Below are positions 31,140 through 40,715 of a stretch of DNA of 64,000 bases, piece by piece. This stretch comes from Micrococcus terreus. GTDB taxonomy: Bacteria; Actinomycetota; Actinomycetes; Actinomycetales; Micrococcaceae. Under the pieces are notes generated by a model. It saw nothing but the letters and a program-made list of their open reading frames with translations, did not search any database and was not told the origin of the DNA. The first letter of the stretch is position 1. Each line of letters opens with the position of its first letter. The position numbers and the translations under genes are program-made. The stretch lies in assembly GCF_900116905.1 (NCBI RefSeq), contig NZ_FPCG01000001.1:310001-374000 (forward strand), written 5' to 3'.

Positions 31140-32249
31140 ATGAGCTCCTCCCGCTCGGACTGGTCCGCTGCCCTCGACCTGGCCGCCAGCCGCGGTGCCG
31201 CCGTGCAGCTGACCGTCATCCATCGAGGCCACACGGTCCTGGACGACTCCGTGCGCTGCACTCCTGATGCCCTGGGCTGGCTGTTCTCGGCGGGCAAGCC
31301 CTTCACATCGTTGCTGATCCACCGTCTGGCGGCCACCGGTGCGCTGGACCTGGACGAGCCGATCGCCCACCACTGGCCCGCGTTCGGCACGGGTGGAGCC
31401 GGCACCAAGGCGGCGACCACGGTGCGTGATGTGCTCTGCCACCGCACCGGCGTCCCCACGGCCGGTCCGTACTTTCGTGCCGTGCTGAGCATGCAGGACC
31501 CTGCGGCCTCGGCACGGCGGGTCGCCTCGGCGCGGCGCCGCACCCGCCGCTACAGACACGCTGTGAACCACCTTCCCGACGACGCCCCCTCCTTCTCCGC
31601 GGTGGCCGCCTACCAGCCCCTGGACTTCGGGATCATCCTGGCTCAGGTCGTCCGGTCGGTCACCGGACGCCCGTGGGAGCAGGCCCTGCGTGAGCTGGTG
31701 CTGGAGCCCATGGGCCTGACGGATGTCCACCCTGGGGTCCCGGACGAGCATCTGCACCGGTGCCTGCCGGTGGACGGCTCGCTGTGTGCCCTGCCCGGGG
31801 GTCCGGTGGTGGCGCGGATCGTGAACCGCCGCTCGGTCCGTCAAGCCGTGATCCCGGCGGCGGGCATCTCCACCACGGCATCCGAGCTGGCCCGGTTCTA
31901 CGCCCAGCTGCTGCACGCCCCGGAGCTGGCGGCGCTCAGTGAGCCCAGCTCACAGGGTGAACGGGATGCGTGGACCCGGTTGGAGACCCGGTGGGGGACC
32001 GGGGTCCAGCTCGGGGGGACCGGCCAGTGGTGTCCCTTCGGAGTCACCAGCACCGCTCGTACGTTCGGCCACAACGGTTCGGATGTGTGCCTGGGCTGGG
32101 CGGATCCGGACCTGGACCTGGCCGTCGGGCTGATCACGGACCGGGCCAGTGGGAGCGCGCAGGACAAACGACTGCTGGTCGAGCTCTCCGACCTGATCCG
32201 TTCGCTGGCGGCGAACATCCCCGGTGAGACGGCAGCGTCGAGTGAGTGA
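31140..32249 (+). CDS. Serine hydrolase of the beta-lactamase/EstB family
   Basis: 369 residues. The S-x-x-K motif is S-A-G-K (S50-K53), then C-H-R-T-G-V-P, the tyrosine motif A-Y-Q-P-L-D-F-G-I-I-L and a late H-N-G-S-D-V-C-L-G-W-A. This is the class-C-like esterase group; true beta-lactamase activity is not implied. No signal peptide is visible, so the enzyme is probably cytoplasmic. The ATG is 6 nt after TAGGGT, leaderless. Confidence 0.88.
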   Translation: MSSSRSDWSAALDLAASRGAAVQLTVIHRGHTVLDDSVRCTPDALGWLFSAGKPFTSLLIHRLAATGALDLDEPIAHHWPAFGTGGAGTKAATTVRDVLCHRTGVPTAGPYFRAVLSMQDPAASARRVASARRRTRRYRHAVNHLPDDAPSFSAVAAYQPLDFGIILAQVVRSVTGRPWEQALRELVLEPMGLTDVHPGVPDEHLHRCLPVDGSLCALPGGPVVARIVNRRSVRQAVIPAAGISTTASELARFYAQLLHAPELAALSEPSSQGERDAWTRLETRWGTGVQLGGTGQWCPFGVTSTARTFGHNGSDVCLGWADPDLDLAVGLITDRASGSAQDKRLLVELSDLIRSLAANIPGETAASSE

Positions 32250-32379
32250 CGTCGTCGGGAGTTCCTGACTGCTTTCTTAAGGCACGTGGAGGGCCGGCGG
32301 TCTGGACCCTCCAGATCAGCCCGTCATGGACCCACGGCGAGACCGGATTCGGGGCCTGCTGATTGCTAGGGTGGAGCGC

Positions 32380-35300
32380 ATGTCCACCGCTCTCACCCTG
32401 ACCCTGCTTGCGGTGGGCCTCGTCCTGACTCCGGTGCTCTGCCGGCTGCTCGGACGCAACGCCGGCTGGCCGCTGGCCGTGGTCTACCTCGGAGCCGCCG
32501 CGCTCTACTGGCCGGCCCTGTCCGCCGGCCCCGGCACCGATGCCGCCGACGTCTCCGTCCCCTGGGTCACCTTGGGCGAGCTGACCGTCCATGCCTCCTT
32601 CTCGGCGGACCCGATCGCCAGTGTCTTCACCCTGATCGCGCTGCTGATCGGGGCCGTGGTGCTGATCTACTCCACGCGCTACCTGGAGCCGGGGCCGAAC
32701 CTGAGCTTCTATCTGGGCATGGCCCTGTTCACCCTGGCCATGGTGGGACTGGTCACCGCGGACGATCTGATCGTGCTGTTCCTGTGCTGGGAGCTGACCT
32801 CGCTGGCCAGCTTCCTGCTGATCGCCCGGTCCGGTCAGGGCGCGTTCGCCCCGTCCATGCGCACGCTGCTGATCACCTTCGTGGGCGGGCTGGCCCTGTT
32901 GGCCGCGGTGGCGCTGATCGCGGTCCGCACCGGCACCACCTCCATCCGGGAGGCTCTGGCATCCGAGGTCTGGACCCAGGACCCGGGCCTACTGACCCTG
33001 GTGGGAGTGCTGGTGGCCGTGGCCGCCATGACCAAGTCCGCCCAGTTCCCGTTCCACTCCTGGCTGCCGGACGCCATGGCCGCCGCCACCCCGGTCTCGG
33101 CCTATCTGCATGCCGCCGCCGTGGTGAAGGCCGGCATCTTCCTGCTGCTGCGCTTCTCCCCGGTCTTCCACGGGGACACCGCCTGGCAGGTCCTGCTGGT
33201 CACCGCGGGTCTGGTCACCTCGGCGGTCGGGGGCTGGCGCGCCCTGCAACAGACCGATCTGAAGAAGCTGATGGCCTACTCCACGGTCAGCCAGCTGGGC
33301 CTGATCGTCGCGGCGATCGGCACCGGGACCGAGGCTGGCATCGCCGCCGCCCTGATCCACACCATCGCCCACGCGATGTTCAAGTCCGGGCTGTTCATGA
33401 TGGTCGGCGTGGTGGACCACGCCACCGGCACGCGCGACCTGCGCCGCATGCCCGCCCTGGCCCGCGCCCTGCCGTTCACCTTTGCCGTGACCGTGCTGGG
33501 TGCCGGAGCCATGGCCGGGATCCCGCCGCTGCTGGGCTTCGTCTCCAAGGAGTCGATCTTCACCGCGCTGAACCAGTGGGGCGGTACCCTGCCGCTGCTC
33601 GGTGCGGGCCTGGGCTCGGTGCTGACCTTCGCCTACTGCGCCAAGATCGTGGTGGGCGGCTTCCTGGACCCGGCCCGCCGCACGCCGGAGGACCAGAAGA
33701 CCAGCCTTCCCGACGACGCCACGCACCTGCACGCCCCCGGCCCGGTCCTGGTGGGCATGGCAGGTCTGCCGATCCTGGTCTCGGTCGCCGCCGTCTTCGT
33801 GCTGCCGCTGTTCGACACCGTGGTCGGCACGGCCACCGGTGCGGCGCTGCCCGCCACGGATCCACACCCGCACTTCGTGCTCTGGCACGGGATCACCCCT
33901 GAGCTGCTGACCACCCTGGCGGTGTTCGCCCTCGGCGCGGTCACCATCGCGACCCGCCGTCGCCTGTGGCCGGCCCTGGAGCAGCGCACCCTGCCGTTCA
34001 GCGGTGCCTCGATCCTGGAGTCCATCACCACCGGCGCCGAGCGTGCCGGCCGGGGCGTGGCCCGCCTGACCGCCTCTGACGCGGCCGGACCCCACGCGGG
34101 GATGATGGTCGGGTCCCTGACCGTCGTCGTGTTGGCCGGTGTCTCCACCCTGGTGGCCACCGACGCCCTGGCACCCCAGACCCCGGATCTGACCCAGCCG
34201 ATCGACGTGGTGCTGCTGGTGCTGATCGCCGCCTCGGTGATCGGTGTCTGCGTGGCACGATCCCGCCTGGGCGCCACGGTGGCGCTGTCCGCCGTGGGCA
34301 TCTTGATGACCGTGCAGATCCTCTCCCTGGGCGCACCGGATGTGGCGCTGACCCAGCTGCTGGTCGAGTCGCTCACGGTGATCGTGATCATGCTGGTGCT
34401 GCAGCGCCTCCCCCGGACCTTCGAGCGCGTGAAGGTGCGCAAGGCCGCACCCGCCATCGCCATCTCCCTGGCCGCCGGTCTGGCCATGGGGCTGGCCACC
34501 TGGGCACTGACCTCCCGCCGCGGCAAGTCCGAGGTGGGGCAGTACCTGGTGGACAACGGACAGGACATCACCGGGGGAGACAACATCGTCAACGTGATCC
34601 TGGTGGAGTTCCGTGCCCTGGACACCCTGGGCGAGCTGGCCGTGCTCGGCATGACCGGCGTGGCGATCGCCGCGGTGCTCTCCACCGTCCGCTCCAGCCA
34701 GCTCGAGCCCACCCGGGTGGCCAACGCCCGAAGCACCGCCCAGACCCGCACGGACATGGAGTCCGTGCCGCAGCTGGGTTCGGCCACCGCCCGTCGAGCC
34801 ATTCTGAGCTCGTGGGGCAACGCCGCGCAGCTGCAGCTGATGCTCAAGGTGCTCATGCCGATCCTGGCCGTCATCTCCGCCCTGCTGTTCTGGCGTGGTC
34901 ACAATGAGCCGGGTGGCGGGTTCATCGCCGCCCTGGTCGGTTCGGCGATCGTCGGCCTGCTGTACCTGTCCACCTCGCAGGACCGTCAGATCGGCCCGCC
35001 GCGCGCCCCGATCTACCTGATCGGCGGCGGCGTGATCGTCGCCGTGGCCACCGGACTGGTGAACATGGTCTTCACCGGGACGTACATGGAGCCCCAGCAC
35101 GGCTACATCCTGGGCGTGCATCTCAGCAGCTCCCTGGTGTTCGACCTCGGCGTCTACCTGGCGGTGATCGGGCTGCTGCTGCTGACCTTCAATGTGCTGG
35201 GCACCTCGCTGCCCCGCGAGCACGATCAAGACGCCGACCCCACGGCCCACCCGGAGCATCCCCGCCCCACCGCCTATGAGGGCATGCGCGAGCGCGTGGA

Positions 35301-35427
35301 CGAGTCGGTGCACGGTGAGGTCGACGGCCCGTTGGACACGGTCAGAGGCGAGGACCCTCGTCCCGTCCGTGCCGGCACCCGGTACATCGAGTCCGGGCGC
35401 CAGCCCTCTGAGTGGGGGAGGTCCTGA
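32380..35427 (+). CDS. mrpA: Na+/H+ antiporter Mrp subunit A fused to subunit B
   Basis: 1015 residues. The MrpA part (NuoL-like, about 20 helices, residues ~1-780) includes L-L-F-L-C-W-E-L-T-S, the K-S-A-Q-F-P-F-H-S-W-L-P-D-A-M proton-path helix and H-A-M-F-K-S. From ~820 an MnhB domain follows (H-N-E-P-G-G-G-F-I-A-A-L), so A and B are one chain. With C-G it forms the Mrp complex for sodium and pH tolerance. The ATG is 7 nt after TAGGGT; this leaderless start is preferred to in-frame codons from 32326. The stop overlaps mrpC by 1 nt. The first gene of a six-gene operon. Confidence 0.95.
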   Translation: MSTALTLTLLAVGLVLTPVLCRLLGRNAGWPLAVVYLGAAALYWPALSAGPGTDAADVSVPWVTLGELTVHASFSADPIASVFTLIALLIGAVVLIYSTRYLEPGPNLSFYLGMALFTLAMVGLVTADDLIVLFLCWELTSLASFLLIARSGQGAFAPSMRTLLITFVGGLALLAAVALIAVRTGTTSIREALASEVWTQDPGLLTLVGVLVAVAAMTKSAQFPFHSWLPDAMAAATPVSAYLHAAAVVKAGIFLLLRFSPVFHGDTAWQVLLVTAGLVTSAVGGWRALQQTDLKKLMAYSTVSQLGLIVAAIGTGTEAGIAAALIHTIAHAMFKSGLFMMVGVVDHATGTRDLRRMPALARALPFTFAVTVLGAGAMAGIPPLLGFVSKESIFTALNQWGGTLPLLGAGLGSVLTFAYCAKIVVGGFLDPARRTPEDQKTSLPDDATHLHAPGPVLVGMAGLPILVSVAAVFVLPLFDTVVGTATGAALPATDPHPHFVLWHGITPELLTTLAVFALGAVTIATRRRLWPALEQRTLPFSGASILESITTGAERAGRGVARLTASDAAGPHAGMMVGSLTVVVLAGVSTLVATDALAPQTPDLTQPIDVVLLVLIAASVIGVCVARSRLGATVALSAVGILMTVQILSLGAPDVALTQLLVESLTVIVIMLVLQRLPRTFERVKVRKAAPAIAISLAAGLAMGLATWALTSRRGKSEVGQYLVDNGQDITGGDNIVNVILVEFRALDTLGELAVLGMTGVAIAAVLSTVRSSQLEPTRVANARSTAQTRTDMESVPQLGSATARRAILSSWGNAAQLQLMLKVLMPILAVISALLFWRGHNEPGGGFIAALVGSAIVGLLYLSTSQDRQIGPPRAPIYLIGGGVIVAVATGLVNMVFTGTYMEPQHGYILGVHLSSSLVFDLGVYLAVIGLLLLTFNVLGTSLPREHDQDADPTAHPEHPRPTAYEGMRERVDESVHGEVDGPLDTVRGEDPRPVRAGTRYIESGRQPSEWGRS

Positions 35428-35759
35428 TGTTCGTCCTGCCGATCACCGTGGGCATCCTGACCGCTGGAGGCGTGTGGCTGCTGCTGCAGCGCAGCATGGT
35501 CCGCTCCATCTTCGGTCTGACCCTGATCTCCCATGCGGCCAACCTGCTGCTGCTGGCCACCGGTGTGGCGGCCTGGCGCACGGAGCCGCTGATGAACACG
35601 GCCACCTCGGAGAACGCCGCGGACCCGCTGCCCATGGCCTTCGTGCTCACCGCGATCGTCATCTCCATGGCCTCGACCATCCTGATGCTGAGCATGGCCG
35701 CCATCGGACGCAATGACGATCAGGACCGCGCACCGGACACCGGGGAGGAGCACGCATGA
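35427..35759 (+). CDS. mrpC: Na+/H+ antiporter Mrp subunit C
   Basis: 110 residues, NuoK-like with three helices (G-I-L-T-A-G-G-V-W-L-L-L-Q-R, G-L-T-L-I-S-H-A-A-N-L-L-L-L, A-F-V-L-T-A-I-V-I-S-M-A). Start ATG overlaps the mrpA stop (TGATG) with GGGGGAGG upstream. Its end overlaps mrpD by 4 nt. Membrane subunit of the antiporter. Confidence 0.95.
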   Translation: MFVLPITVGILTAGGVWLLLQRSMVRSIFGLTLISHAANLLLLATGVAAWRTEPLMNTATSENAADPLPMAFVLTAIVISMASTILMLSMAAIGRNDDQDRAPDTGEEHA

Positions 35760-37369
35760 CCGCCGACCTCGCGAGCACCGCAGCCTCCCTGCTGCCCCTG
35801 TTCGTCGCCGTCCCCCTGCTGCTGGCCGGCGTCTCCGCCGTGACCCGCACCACGGCACTGGACCGCATCCTGTCCATCGGCGTCCCGGTGGCCTCCTTGG
35901 CCGGGGCGATCTGGCTGCTGACGCTGCACCAGAGCACACCGGTCATCGCCACGGCCGTCGGCTCCTACGAGGCCGGGATCGCCATCCCGTTCGTCTCGGA
36001 CAGCCTCTCGGCGCTGATGCTGGCGGTGACCGGTCTGGCCACCGCCGCGGCCACCTGGTTCCTGTCCCTGACCGGGGAGGACCGCTACCGCTTCGTCCCG
36101 GCGCTGGCCCTGATGCTGATGTCCGGCGTGAACGGCGCACTGTTGACCGGCGACCTGTTCAACCTCTTCGTCTTCGTGGAGGTCATGCTGCTGCCCTCCT
36201 ATGCGCTGATCGCGGTCACCGGCTCCTGGCGACGCCTGGGCATCGGACGCATGTTCGTGATCATCAACCTGGTCACCTCCATCACCCTGCTGATGGGCGT
36301 CGGCCTGGTCTACGGCGCCGCGGGCAGCGTGAACCTGGCCGTGCTGGCCGGTGCCGCCGCGGAGGACCCGCAGGTCGCCGTGGCCGCCACCGTGGTCCTG
36401 GTCGCCCTGGCCATCAAGGCCGGCGTGGTCCCGGTGCACGGCTGGCTCCCGCGGGCCTACCCGGCCACCTCCGCCGGCATCATGGCCCTGTTCTCAGCGC
36501 TGCACACCAAGGTCGCCGTCTACGCCCTGTTCCGCGTCTGGTTCACCCTCTTCGCCCCCGCTGACTCCGGCACAGCGGAGGGCCCGACGACGGCCGGCGC
36601 GTTCCCTGCCCCGGACTCACCTGCCGCGGTGGTCGCGGTGGTGATGGGCGTCGTCGTGCTGGTCACCATGCTGGTGGGAGCCTTCGGCTCCCTGGGGGAG
36701 AAGCGGCTGCGCGGCGTGCTGGCCTTCCAGATGACCGCCGGTATGGGGCACATCCTGATCGGTGCCGTGCTGGGCAGTCCGGCCGCCGTGGCCGCGGGCC
36801 TGTTCTACCTGGTGCACCACGTGATCACCATGGCCTCCCTGCTGACCACGGCCGGCGCCGTGGAGCACACCTATGGCACGGGCACTCTGGGCCGGCTGAC
36901 CGGGCTGATGCACCGCGAACGCCTCGCTGCCGTGCTGATCGCACTGGGCCTGCTGTCCCTGGCGGGTCTGCCGCCCACCTCCGGGCTGTGGGGCAAGCTG
37001 GGCCTGATGACCGCCAGTGCGGAGGCCGCCGGGAGCGCGGAGTCCGGCTCCTGGGGCGTGTTGCTGATCGTGGGCGTGCTGGCCTCGTCGGTGGTGACCC
37101 TGATCGCCCTGCAGCGACTGTGGGGCCGGAGCATGGCCGGCGCGCCGATGACCACCTACCGTGACCTGGCCCCCGCCGGCGGGCGCGGGGAGCTGAAGGA
37201 GATGACCGAGTCCGTGCGGATCCCCGGGCGGCTGCTGGCCCCCGGCGTGGTGATGATGACCGTGAGCGTGGCACTGTTCCTCGGGGCCGGCGCACTGATG
37301 CCCGTGGTGCAGGACGCCGCCCACGGACTGCTGGACACCACTGACTACGTGGAGGCGGTGCTGCGATGA
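35756..37369 (+). CDS. mrpD: Na+/H+ antiporter Mrp subunit D
   Basis: 537 residues with about 14 helices, NuoN/NuoM-like. Typical motifs are L-F-N-L-F-V-F-V-E-V-M-L (the conserved glutamate), K-A-G-V-V-P-V-H-G-W-L-P-R-A-Y-P and H-T-K-V-A-V-Y-A-L-F-R. ATG overlaps mrpC (ATGA); its stop overlaps mrpE (ATGA). Forms the proton-translocating core with MrpA. Confidence 0.95.
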   Translation: MTADLASTAASLLPLFVAVPLLLAGVSAVTRTTALDRILSIGVPVASLAGAIWLLTLHQSTPVIATAVGSYEAGIAIPFVSDSLSALMLAVTGLATAAATWFLSLTGEDRYRFVPALALMLMSGVNGALLTGDLFNLFVFVEVMLLPSYALIAVTGSWRRLGIGRMFVIINLVTSITLLMGVGLVYGAAGSVNLAVLAGAAAEDPQVAVAATVVLVALAIKAGVVPVHGWLPRAYPATSAGIMALFSALHTKVAVYALFRVWFTLFAPADSGTAEGPTTAGAFPAPDSPAAVVAVVMGVVVLVTMLVGAFGSLGEKRLRGVLAFQMTAGMGHILIGAVLGSPAAVAAGLFYLVHHVITMASLLTTAGAVEHTYGTGTLGRLTGLMHRERLAAVLIALGLLSLAGLPPTSGLWGKLGLMTASAEAAGSAESGSWGVLLIVGVLASSVVTLIALQRLWGRSMAGAPMTTYRDLAPAGGRGELKEMTESVRIPGRLLAPGVVMMTVSVALFLGAGALMPVVQDAAHGLLDTTDYVEAVLR

Positions 37370-37782
37370 GCTCGACCCCCCAGACCGGACGTGTGGAGTC
37401 GGCTGCCCCGCGTCGATCCCGCTTCAGCGTGGTCGGGATGATCCGCTATCTGCTCTGGCTCTCCGGGCAGATCATCTCCGGCTCCTTCACCGTGGCCCGC
37501 AACGCCGTGCGTCCGGGGGAGTTCGCTCAGCCGGCCATCGTGGCGTTCCCGCTGCGGTGCGTGACCGACCTGGAGGTGACCTGGATGGCCTCCTCCATCA
37601 CCATCACCCCGGGCACCCTGGTCCTGGGCACCGCCCACGGGACGGACACCGAGCCGGTGACCGTGTTCGTGCACTGTGTGTTCGATCAGGACCGGGCCGA
37701 GATCGAAGAGGGTCTGCGCGCCATGGAGGACCGTCTGCTCTCCATGCTGCGCAGCGAGCCCTGGCCGGGAGGTGGAGCATGA
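37366..37782 (+). CDS. mrpE: Na+/H+ antiporter Mrp subunit E
   Basis: 138 residues. MnhE pattern: Q-I-I-S-G-S-F-T-V-A-R-N-A-V-R-P, T-D-L-E-V-T-W-M-A-S-S-I-T-I-T-P-G-T-L-V-L and H-C-V-F-D-Q-D. The first ~20 residues are polar and variable. Starts and ends with 4-nt overlaps in the operon. Small membrane subunit needed for assembly. Confidence 0.92.
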   Translation: MSSTPQTGRVESAAPRRSRFSVVGMIRYLLWLSGQIISGSFTVARNAVRPGEFAQPAIVAFPLRCVTDLEVTWMASSITITPGTLVLGTAHGTDTEPVTVFVHCVFDQDRAEIEEGLRAMEDRLLSMLRSEPWPGGGA

Positions 37783-38057
37783 GCGTGGACCCGTTGACCG
37801 CCGCCCTGCTGTGGATCCCCATCGGCATCCTGGCCGTGTCCATCCTGTTGGGCCTGGTGCGGATCTACACGGCCACCACCCCCGCCCAGCGGGCCGTGGT
37901 GGGTGATCTGGTGTACTTCGCCGCGATCGGCATCCTGATGATGGTGGGCATCCAGAGCGGATCCGCCGTGGTGCAGGACGCCGCCATGCTCGCCGCGTTC
38001 CTGGGCATCCTGGCCACGGTGGCCCTGGGCCGCATCCTGACCCGAGGGGAACGGTGA
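37779..38057 (+). CDS. mrpF: Na+/H+ antiporter Mrp subunit F
   Basis: 92 residues with three helices. The MnhF pattern L-G-L-V-R-I-Y-T-A-T-T-P-A-Q-R-A-V-V-G-D-L and A-A-M-L-A-A-F-L-G-I-L-A-T-V-A is clear. ATG 37779 overlaps the mrpE stop (ATGA) and has GGTGGAG upstream. Its stop overlaps mrpG. Confidence 0.92.
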   Translation: MSVDPLTAALLWIPIGILAVSILLGLVRIYTATTPAQRAVVGDLVYFAAIGILMMVGIQSGSAVVQDAAMLAAFLGILATVALGRILTRGER

Positions 38058-38398
38058 TCTCCATGCCCTGGTTTGACGTGCTGGCCGTGGTGCTGGCCAC
38101 CGGCGGAGCCCTGCTCGTGCTGCTCTCCTCGGTGGCGATGCTGCGGGCCCGGGACGGGCTGCAGATGATGAACGTGTTCTCCCCGGCCACGGGCATGGGA
38201 CTGCCGCTGATCGCGGTGGCGGTGTTCGTCCATCTGACCGGTGCCCGTGGCTTCTCCTGGTGGACCCTGCTGATCACCGGGGTGTCCGTCGCGGCACTGG
38301 TGATCGTCTCCTCGTTGGCCTCCAACACGCTGGCCCGCGCCATCTACCAGTCCGGCGCCGCCGTGGACCCACGGACAGAACCCCAGGACCTGGCCTGA
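38054..38398 (+). CDS. mrpG: Na+/H+ antiporter Mrp subunit G
   Basis: 114 residues, the last subunit of the operon. Three helices with the MnhG pattern G-G-A-L-L-V-L-L-S-S-V-A-M-L-R-A-R-D-G-L-Q-M and T-G-M-G-L-P-L-I-A-V. GTG start overlaps the mrpF stop (GTGA). No strong hairpin follows; the next 60 bp hold the 11-bp tandem repeats. Confidence 0.92.
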   Translation: MISMPWFDVLAVVLATGGALLVLLSSVAMLRARDGLQMMNVFSPATGMGLPLIAVAVFVHLTGARGFSWWTLLITGVSVAALVIVSSLASNTLARAIYQSGAAVDPRTEPQDLA

Positions 38399-38418
38399 GC
38401 GGTCCGCCGCATCAGGTC

Positions 38419-38462
38419 CTCATCTGCGCCTCACCTCCGTCTCATCCCGGTCTCATCCGGAC
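38419..38462 (+). promoter_or_regulatory. Four tandem 11-bp repeats (OmpR/PhoP-type box)
   Basis: CTCATCTGCGC, CTCACCTCCGT, CTCATCCCGGT and CTCATCCGGAC lie head to tail, 11 bp apart. Each begins CTCA(T/C)C. Eleven-bp direct repeats match the geometry of OmpR-family response-regulator sites, and resemble actinobacterial PHO boxes (GTTCACC units). They sit 62 bp before the oxidoreductase ATG. Confidence 0.5.
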
Positions 38463-38523
38463 CTGAGAGGCTGTGCTCAGCAGCCGGTCAGGACCCCTGA
38501 CCCGAGTCGTGGAGGATGAGGGC

Positions 38524-40014
38524 ATGAGCACGCCGCACACCCAGTCAGCCCCTCTCTCGCCGAGCCCTCAGGGGCGGACCGGCCGGGCCGTCGTCGTGGG
38601 ATCAGGCCCCAACGGCCTCACTGCCGCCGCCCTGCTGGCCCGGCGCGGCTGGGACGTGGAGGTCTTCGAGCGCAACGCCATGATCGGCGGGGCCGCGGCG
38701 TCCTCCGACCTGCTGGGCCCGGGCACCACCGTGGACCTGGGCGCCGCCGGACATCCGTTCGGCGTGGTGAGCCCGGCCTTCCGCGAACTCGAGCTGACCG
38801 AACACGGACTGGAGTGGCTGCACCCGGAGCTGCCCATGGCCCACCCGCTGGAGGGCCGCCCGGCAGCTGTCCTGCACCGGTCCCTGGAGCAGACCGCCCG
38901 GGAGCTGCACGGGGACGGACACGCCTGGACCGCCCTGCACCGCCCGATCGTGGAGCACCTGGACCGGCATGTGGAGAACATCCTGGGGCCGTTGCTGCGG
39001 GTGCCGCCGCACCTGACGGACATGGTCCGGTTCGGACTACGGGCCCCCTGGCCGGCCAGCGCTCTGGGCCGGGTCCTGTTCCGGGACGAGCCGGCGCGGG
39101 CCCTGTTCGCCGGATCCGCCGTCCACGCTGTGGTCCCGCCCGGCAGCCCGCTGACCTCGGCGTTCGGGACCGTGTTCGGTGCCATCGGCATGACGCACGG
39201 CTGGCCCGTGGCTGCCGGCGGCACGGGGTCCATTCCGGCCGCGCTGGCCTCGATCATCACCGCCCACGGTGGGCGGATCCACGTGGGCCAGGAGATCACC
39301 GACCTCGCCCAGCTGCCCCCGGCGGACGCCGTGCTGCTGGATCTGACACCGCGCCAGGTGCTTGCCCTGGAGGGCGTGGACCTGGCGCCGGGTTTCGCCC
39401 GGCGGATGCGGAACTGGCGGTACGGCACCGGTTCGTCCAAAGTGGACTATCTGCTGGACGGACCCATCCCGTGGACGGACCCGCGGGTGGCCGGGGCGGG
39501 GACCGTGCATGTGGCCGGCACCGTGGCCGAGCTCCAGCACGCTGAGGCCGAGGCCCGCGCCGGACGGCTGCCGGACAGGCCGTTCGTGATGGTCTGCCAA
39601 CAGCAGGCCGCCGATCCCACTCGTGCCCGGGGCGTGGTAGCCGACTCCACCGTGGTCTGGACCTACGCCCACGTGCCGGCCGGCTGTGACACCCCGGTGG
39701 ACGGGCTGATCGAGGCCCAGATCGAACGGTTCGCGCCGGGATTCCGGGACCGCATCCTGCGCCGGGTGGCCAGCACCCCCTCGATCCTGGAGGCATGGAA
39801 CCCGAACCTGATCGGGGGCGATGTCGCCGGCGGTTCGATGGGCGGCCTGCAGCAGGTGCTGCGGCCCGGGCTGACCTTCTCCCCGCACCGCACCGGCACG
39901 CCCGGGCTCTACCTGTGCTCCTCCTCCACTCCGCCCGGCGGGGGAGTGCACGGCATGGCCGGCTACTGGGCCGCCCGCGCGGCCATCCAGGACCTGCACG
40001 ACGACGGCCGGTGA
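38524..40014 (+). CDS. Phytoene desaturase-like FAD oxidoreductase
   Basis: 496 residues. The dinucleotide-binding motif is V-V-G-S-G-P-N-G-L-T-A-A-A-L-L-A (near residue 24), with E-R-N-A-M-I-G-G-A-A at the next strand. The C-terminus has the family end P-P-G-G-G-V-H-G-M-A-G-Y-W-A-A-R. It belongs to the CrtI-like NAD(P)/FAD amine-oxidase-type group found singly in actinobacteria, distinct from true carotenoid desaturases; substrate unknown. GGAGGA about 10 nt before the ATG. Probably controlled by the 11-bp repeats upstream. Confidence 0.82.
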   Translation: MSTPHTQSAPLSPSPQGRTGRAVVVGSGPNGLTAAALLARRGWDVEVFERNAMIGGAAASSDLLGPGTTVDLGAAGHPFGVVSPAFRELELTEHGLEWLHPELPMAHPLEGRPAAVLHRSLEQTARELHGDGHAWTALHRPIVEHLDRHVENILGPLLRVPPHLTDMVRFGLRAPWPASALGRVLFRDEPARALFAGSAVHAVVPPGSPLTSAFGTVFGAIGMTHGWPVAAGGTGSIPAALASIITAHGGRIHVGQEITDLAQLPPADAVLLDLTPRQVLALEGVDLAPGFARRMRNWRYGTGSSKVDYLLDGPIPWTDPRVAGAGTVHVAGTVAELQHAEAEARAGRLPDRPFVMVCQQQAADPTRARGVVADSTVVWTYAHVPAGCDTPVDGLIEAQIERFAPGFRDRILRRVASTPSILEAWNPNLIGGDVAGGSMGGLQQVLRPGLTFSPHRTGTPGLYLCSSSTPPGGGVHGMAGYWAARAAIQDLHDDGR

Positions 40015-40115
40015 CCACACTCGGGCACCTCACCTCGCGCGGCCATCACCGGTCGCACCGCCCGCTGTGCACTGCACCGCATCGCATCGCACCCACACCT
40101 GATGAGAGGACCATC

Positions 40116-40715
40116 GTGAAGCAGACCCCGAGCCCACCGCCCACCGGTCGGGATGCCCTCGCCCTGGCCGGAGGTGTGGCCTTCGCCGCCGTCCTGCTGG
40201 CCCCGCTGCGCCACTACTGGAGTGCGGACCGCAACGCCAAGAACACCCGGGACTCCTTCCCCCTGTCCACCTATCCCATGTTCTCCGAGGACCGGAAGGA
40301 CCGTGCCTGGGTGCCGCATGTCGTCGGGTACACCGCAGGGGGTGAGCGTGTGCTCCCGCACCACCAGCACTTCGGCGCCGGGGGACTGAACCAGGTCCGC
40401 AAGCAGATCGCCCGAATGGTGCGGAAGGGCCGAGCGGTGGAGGTCGCCCAGCGCTACGCCGATGCCCTGCCTGCCCAGCGTGACCGGTCCGCCCGGGGGA
40501 GCGGCCCGGGTGCCGTGCGTCGCCGCAAGGCGGCGGCGATCGTCCGTGTGGAGGTGGTCCGCTCTCGATTCCACTTCGACACCTACTACGCCGGCACCAC
40601 TGAACCGCAGACCGAGACCGTGCATGCCCGGTGCACCGTGGGGGGCACCGCCGAAGCCGTCCAGCCCACTGGCCCCGTCTCCGCACGCACCGCACCGATC
40701 GAGGAGCTGTCATGA
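40116..40715 (+). CDS. Conserved protein of an HTTM-linked pair, unknown function
   Basis: 199 residues. One N-terminal hydrophobic helix (about 15-31, A-L-A-G-G-V-A-F-A-A-V-L-L-A-P-L) precedes a conserved F-P-L-S-T-Y-P-M-F-S-E-D-R. Basic residues follow, then a strand-rich end. The same motif is often found in proteins encoded next to HTTM proteins, but I know no function. GTG start with GAGAGGA upstream. The stop overlaps the next gene (ATGA), so the two are coupled. Confidence 0.65.
   Translation: MKQTPSPPPTGRDALALAGGVAFAAVLLAPLRHYWSADRNAKNTRDSFPLSTYPMFSEDRKDRAWVPHVVGYTAGGERVLPHHQHFGAGGLNQVRKQIARMVRKGRAVEVAQRYADALPAQRDRSARGSGPGAVRRRKAAAIVRVEVVRSRFHFDTYYAGTTEPQTETVHARCTVGGTAEAVQPTGPVSARTAPIEELS

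Noticed and set aside
32989-35313. 774-residue minus-strand frame opposite mrpA
   Set aside because: His/Gln/Gly-rich antisense shadow of a confirmed gene.
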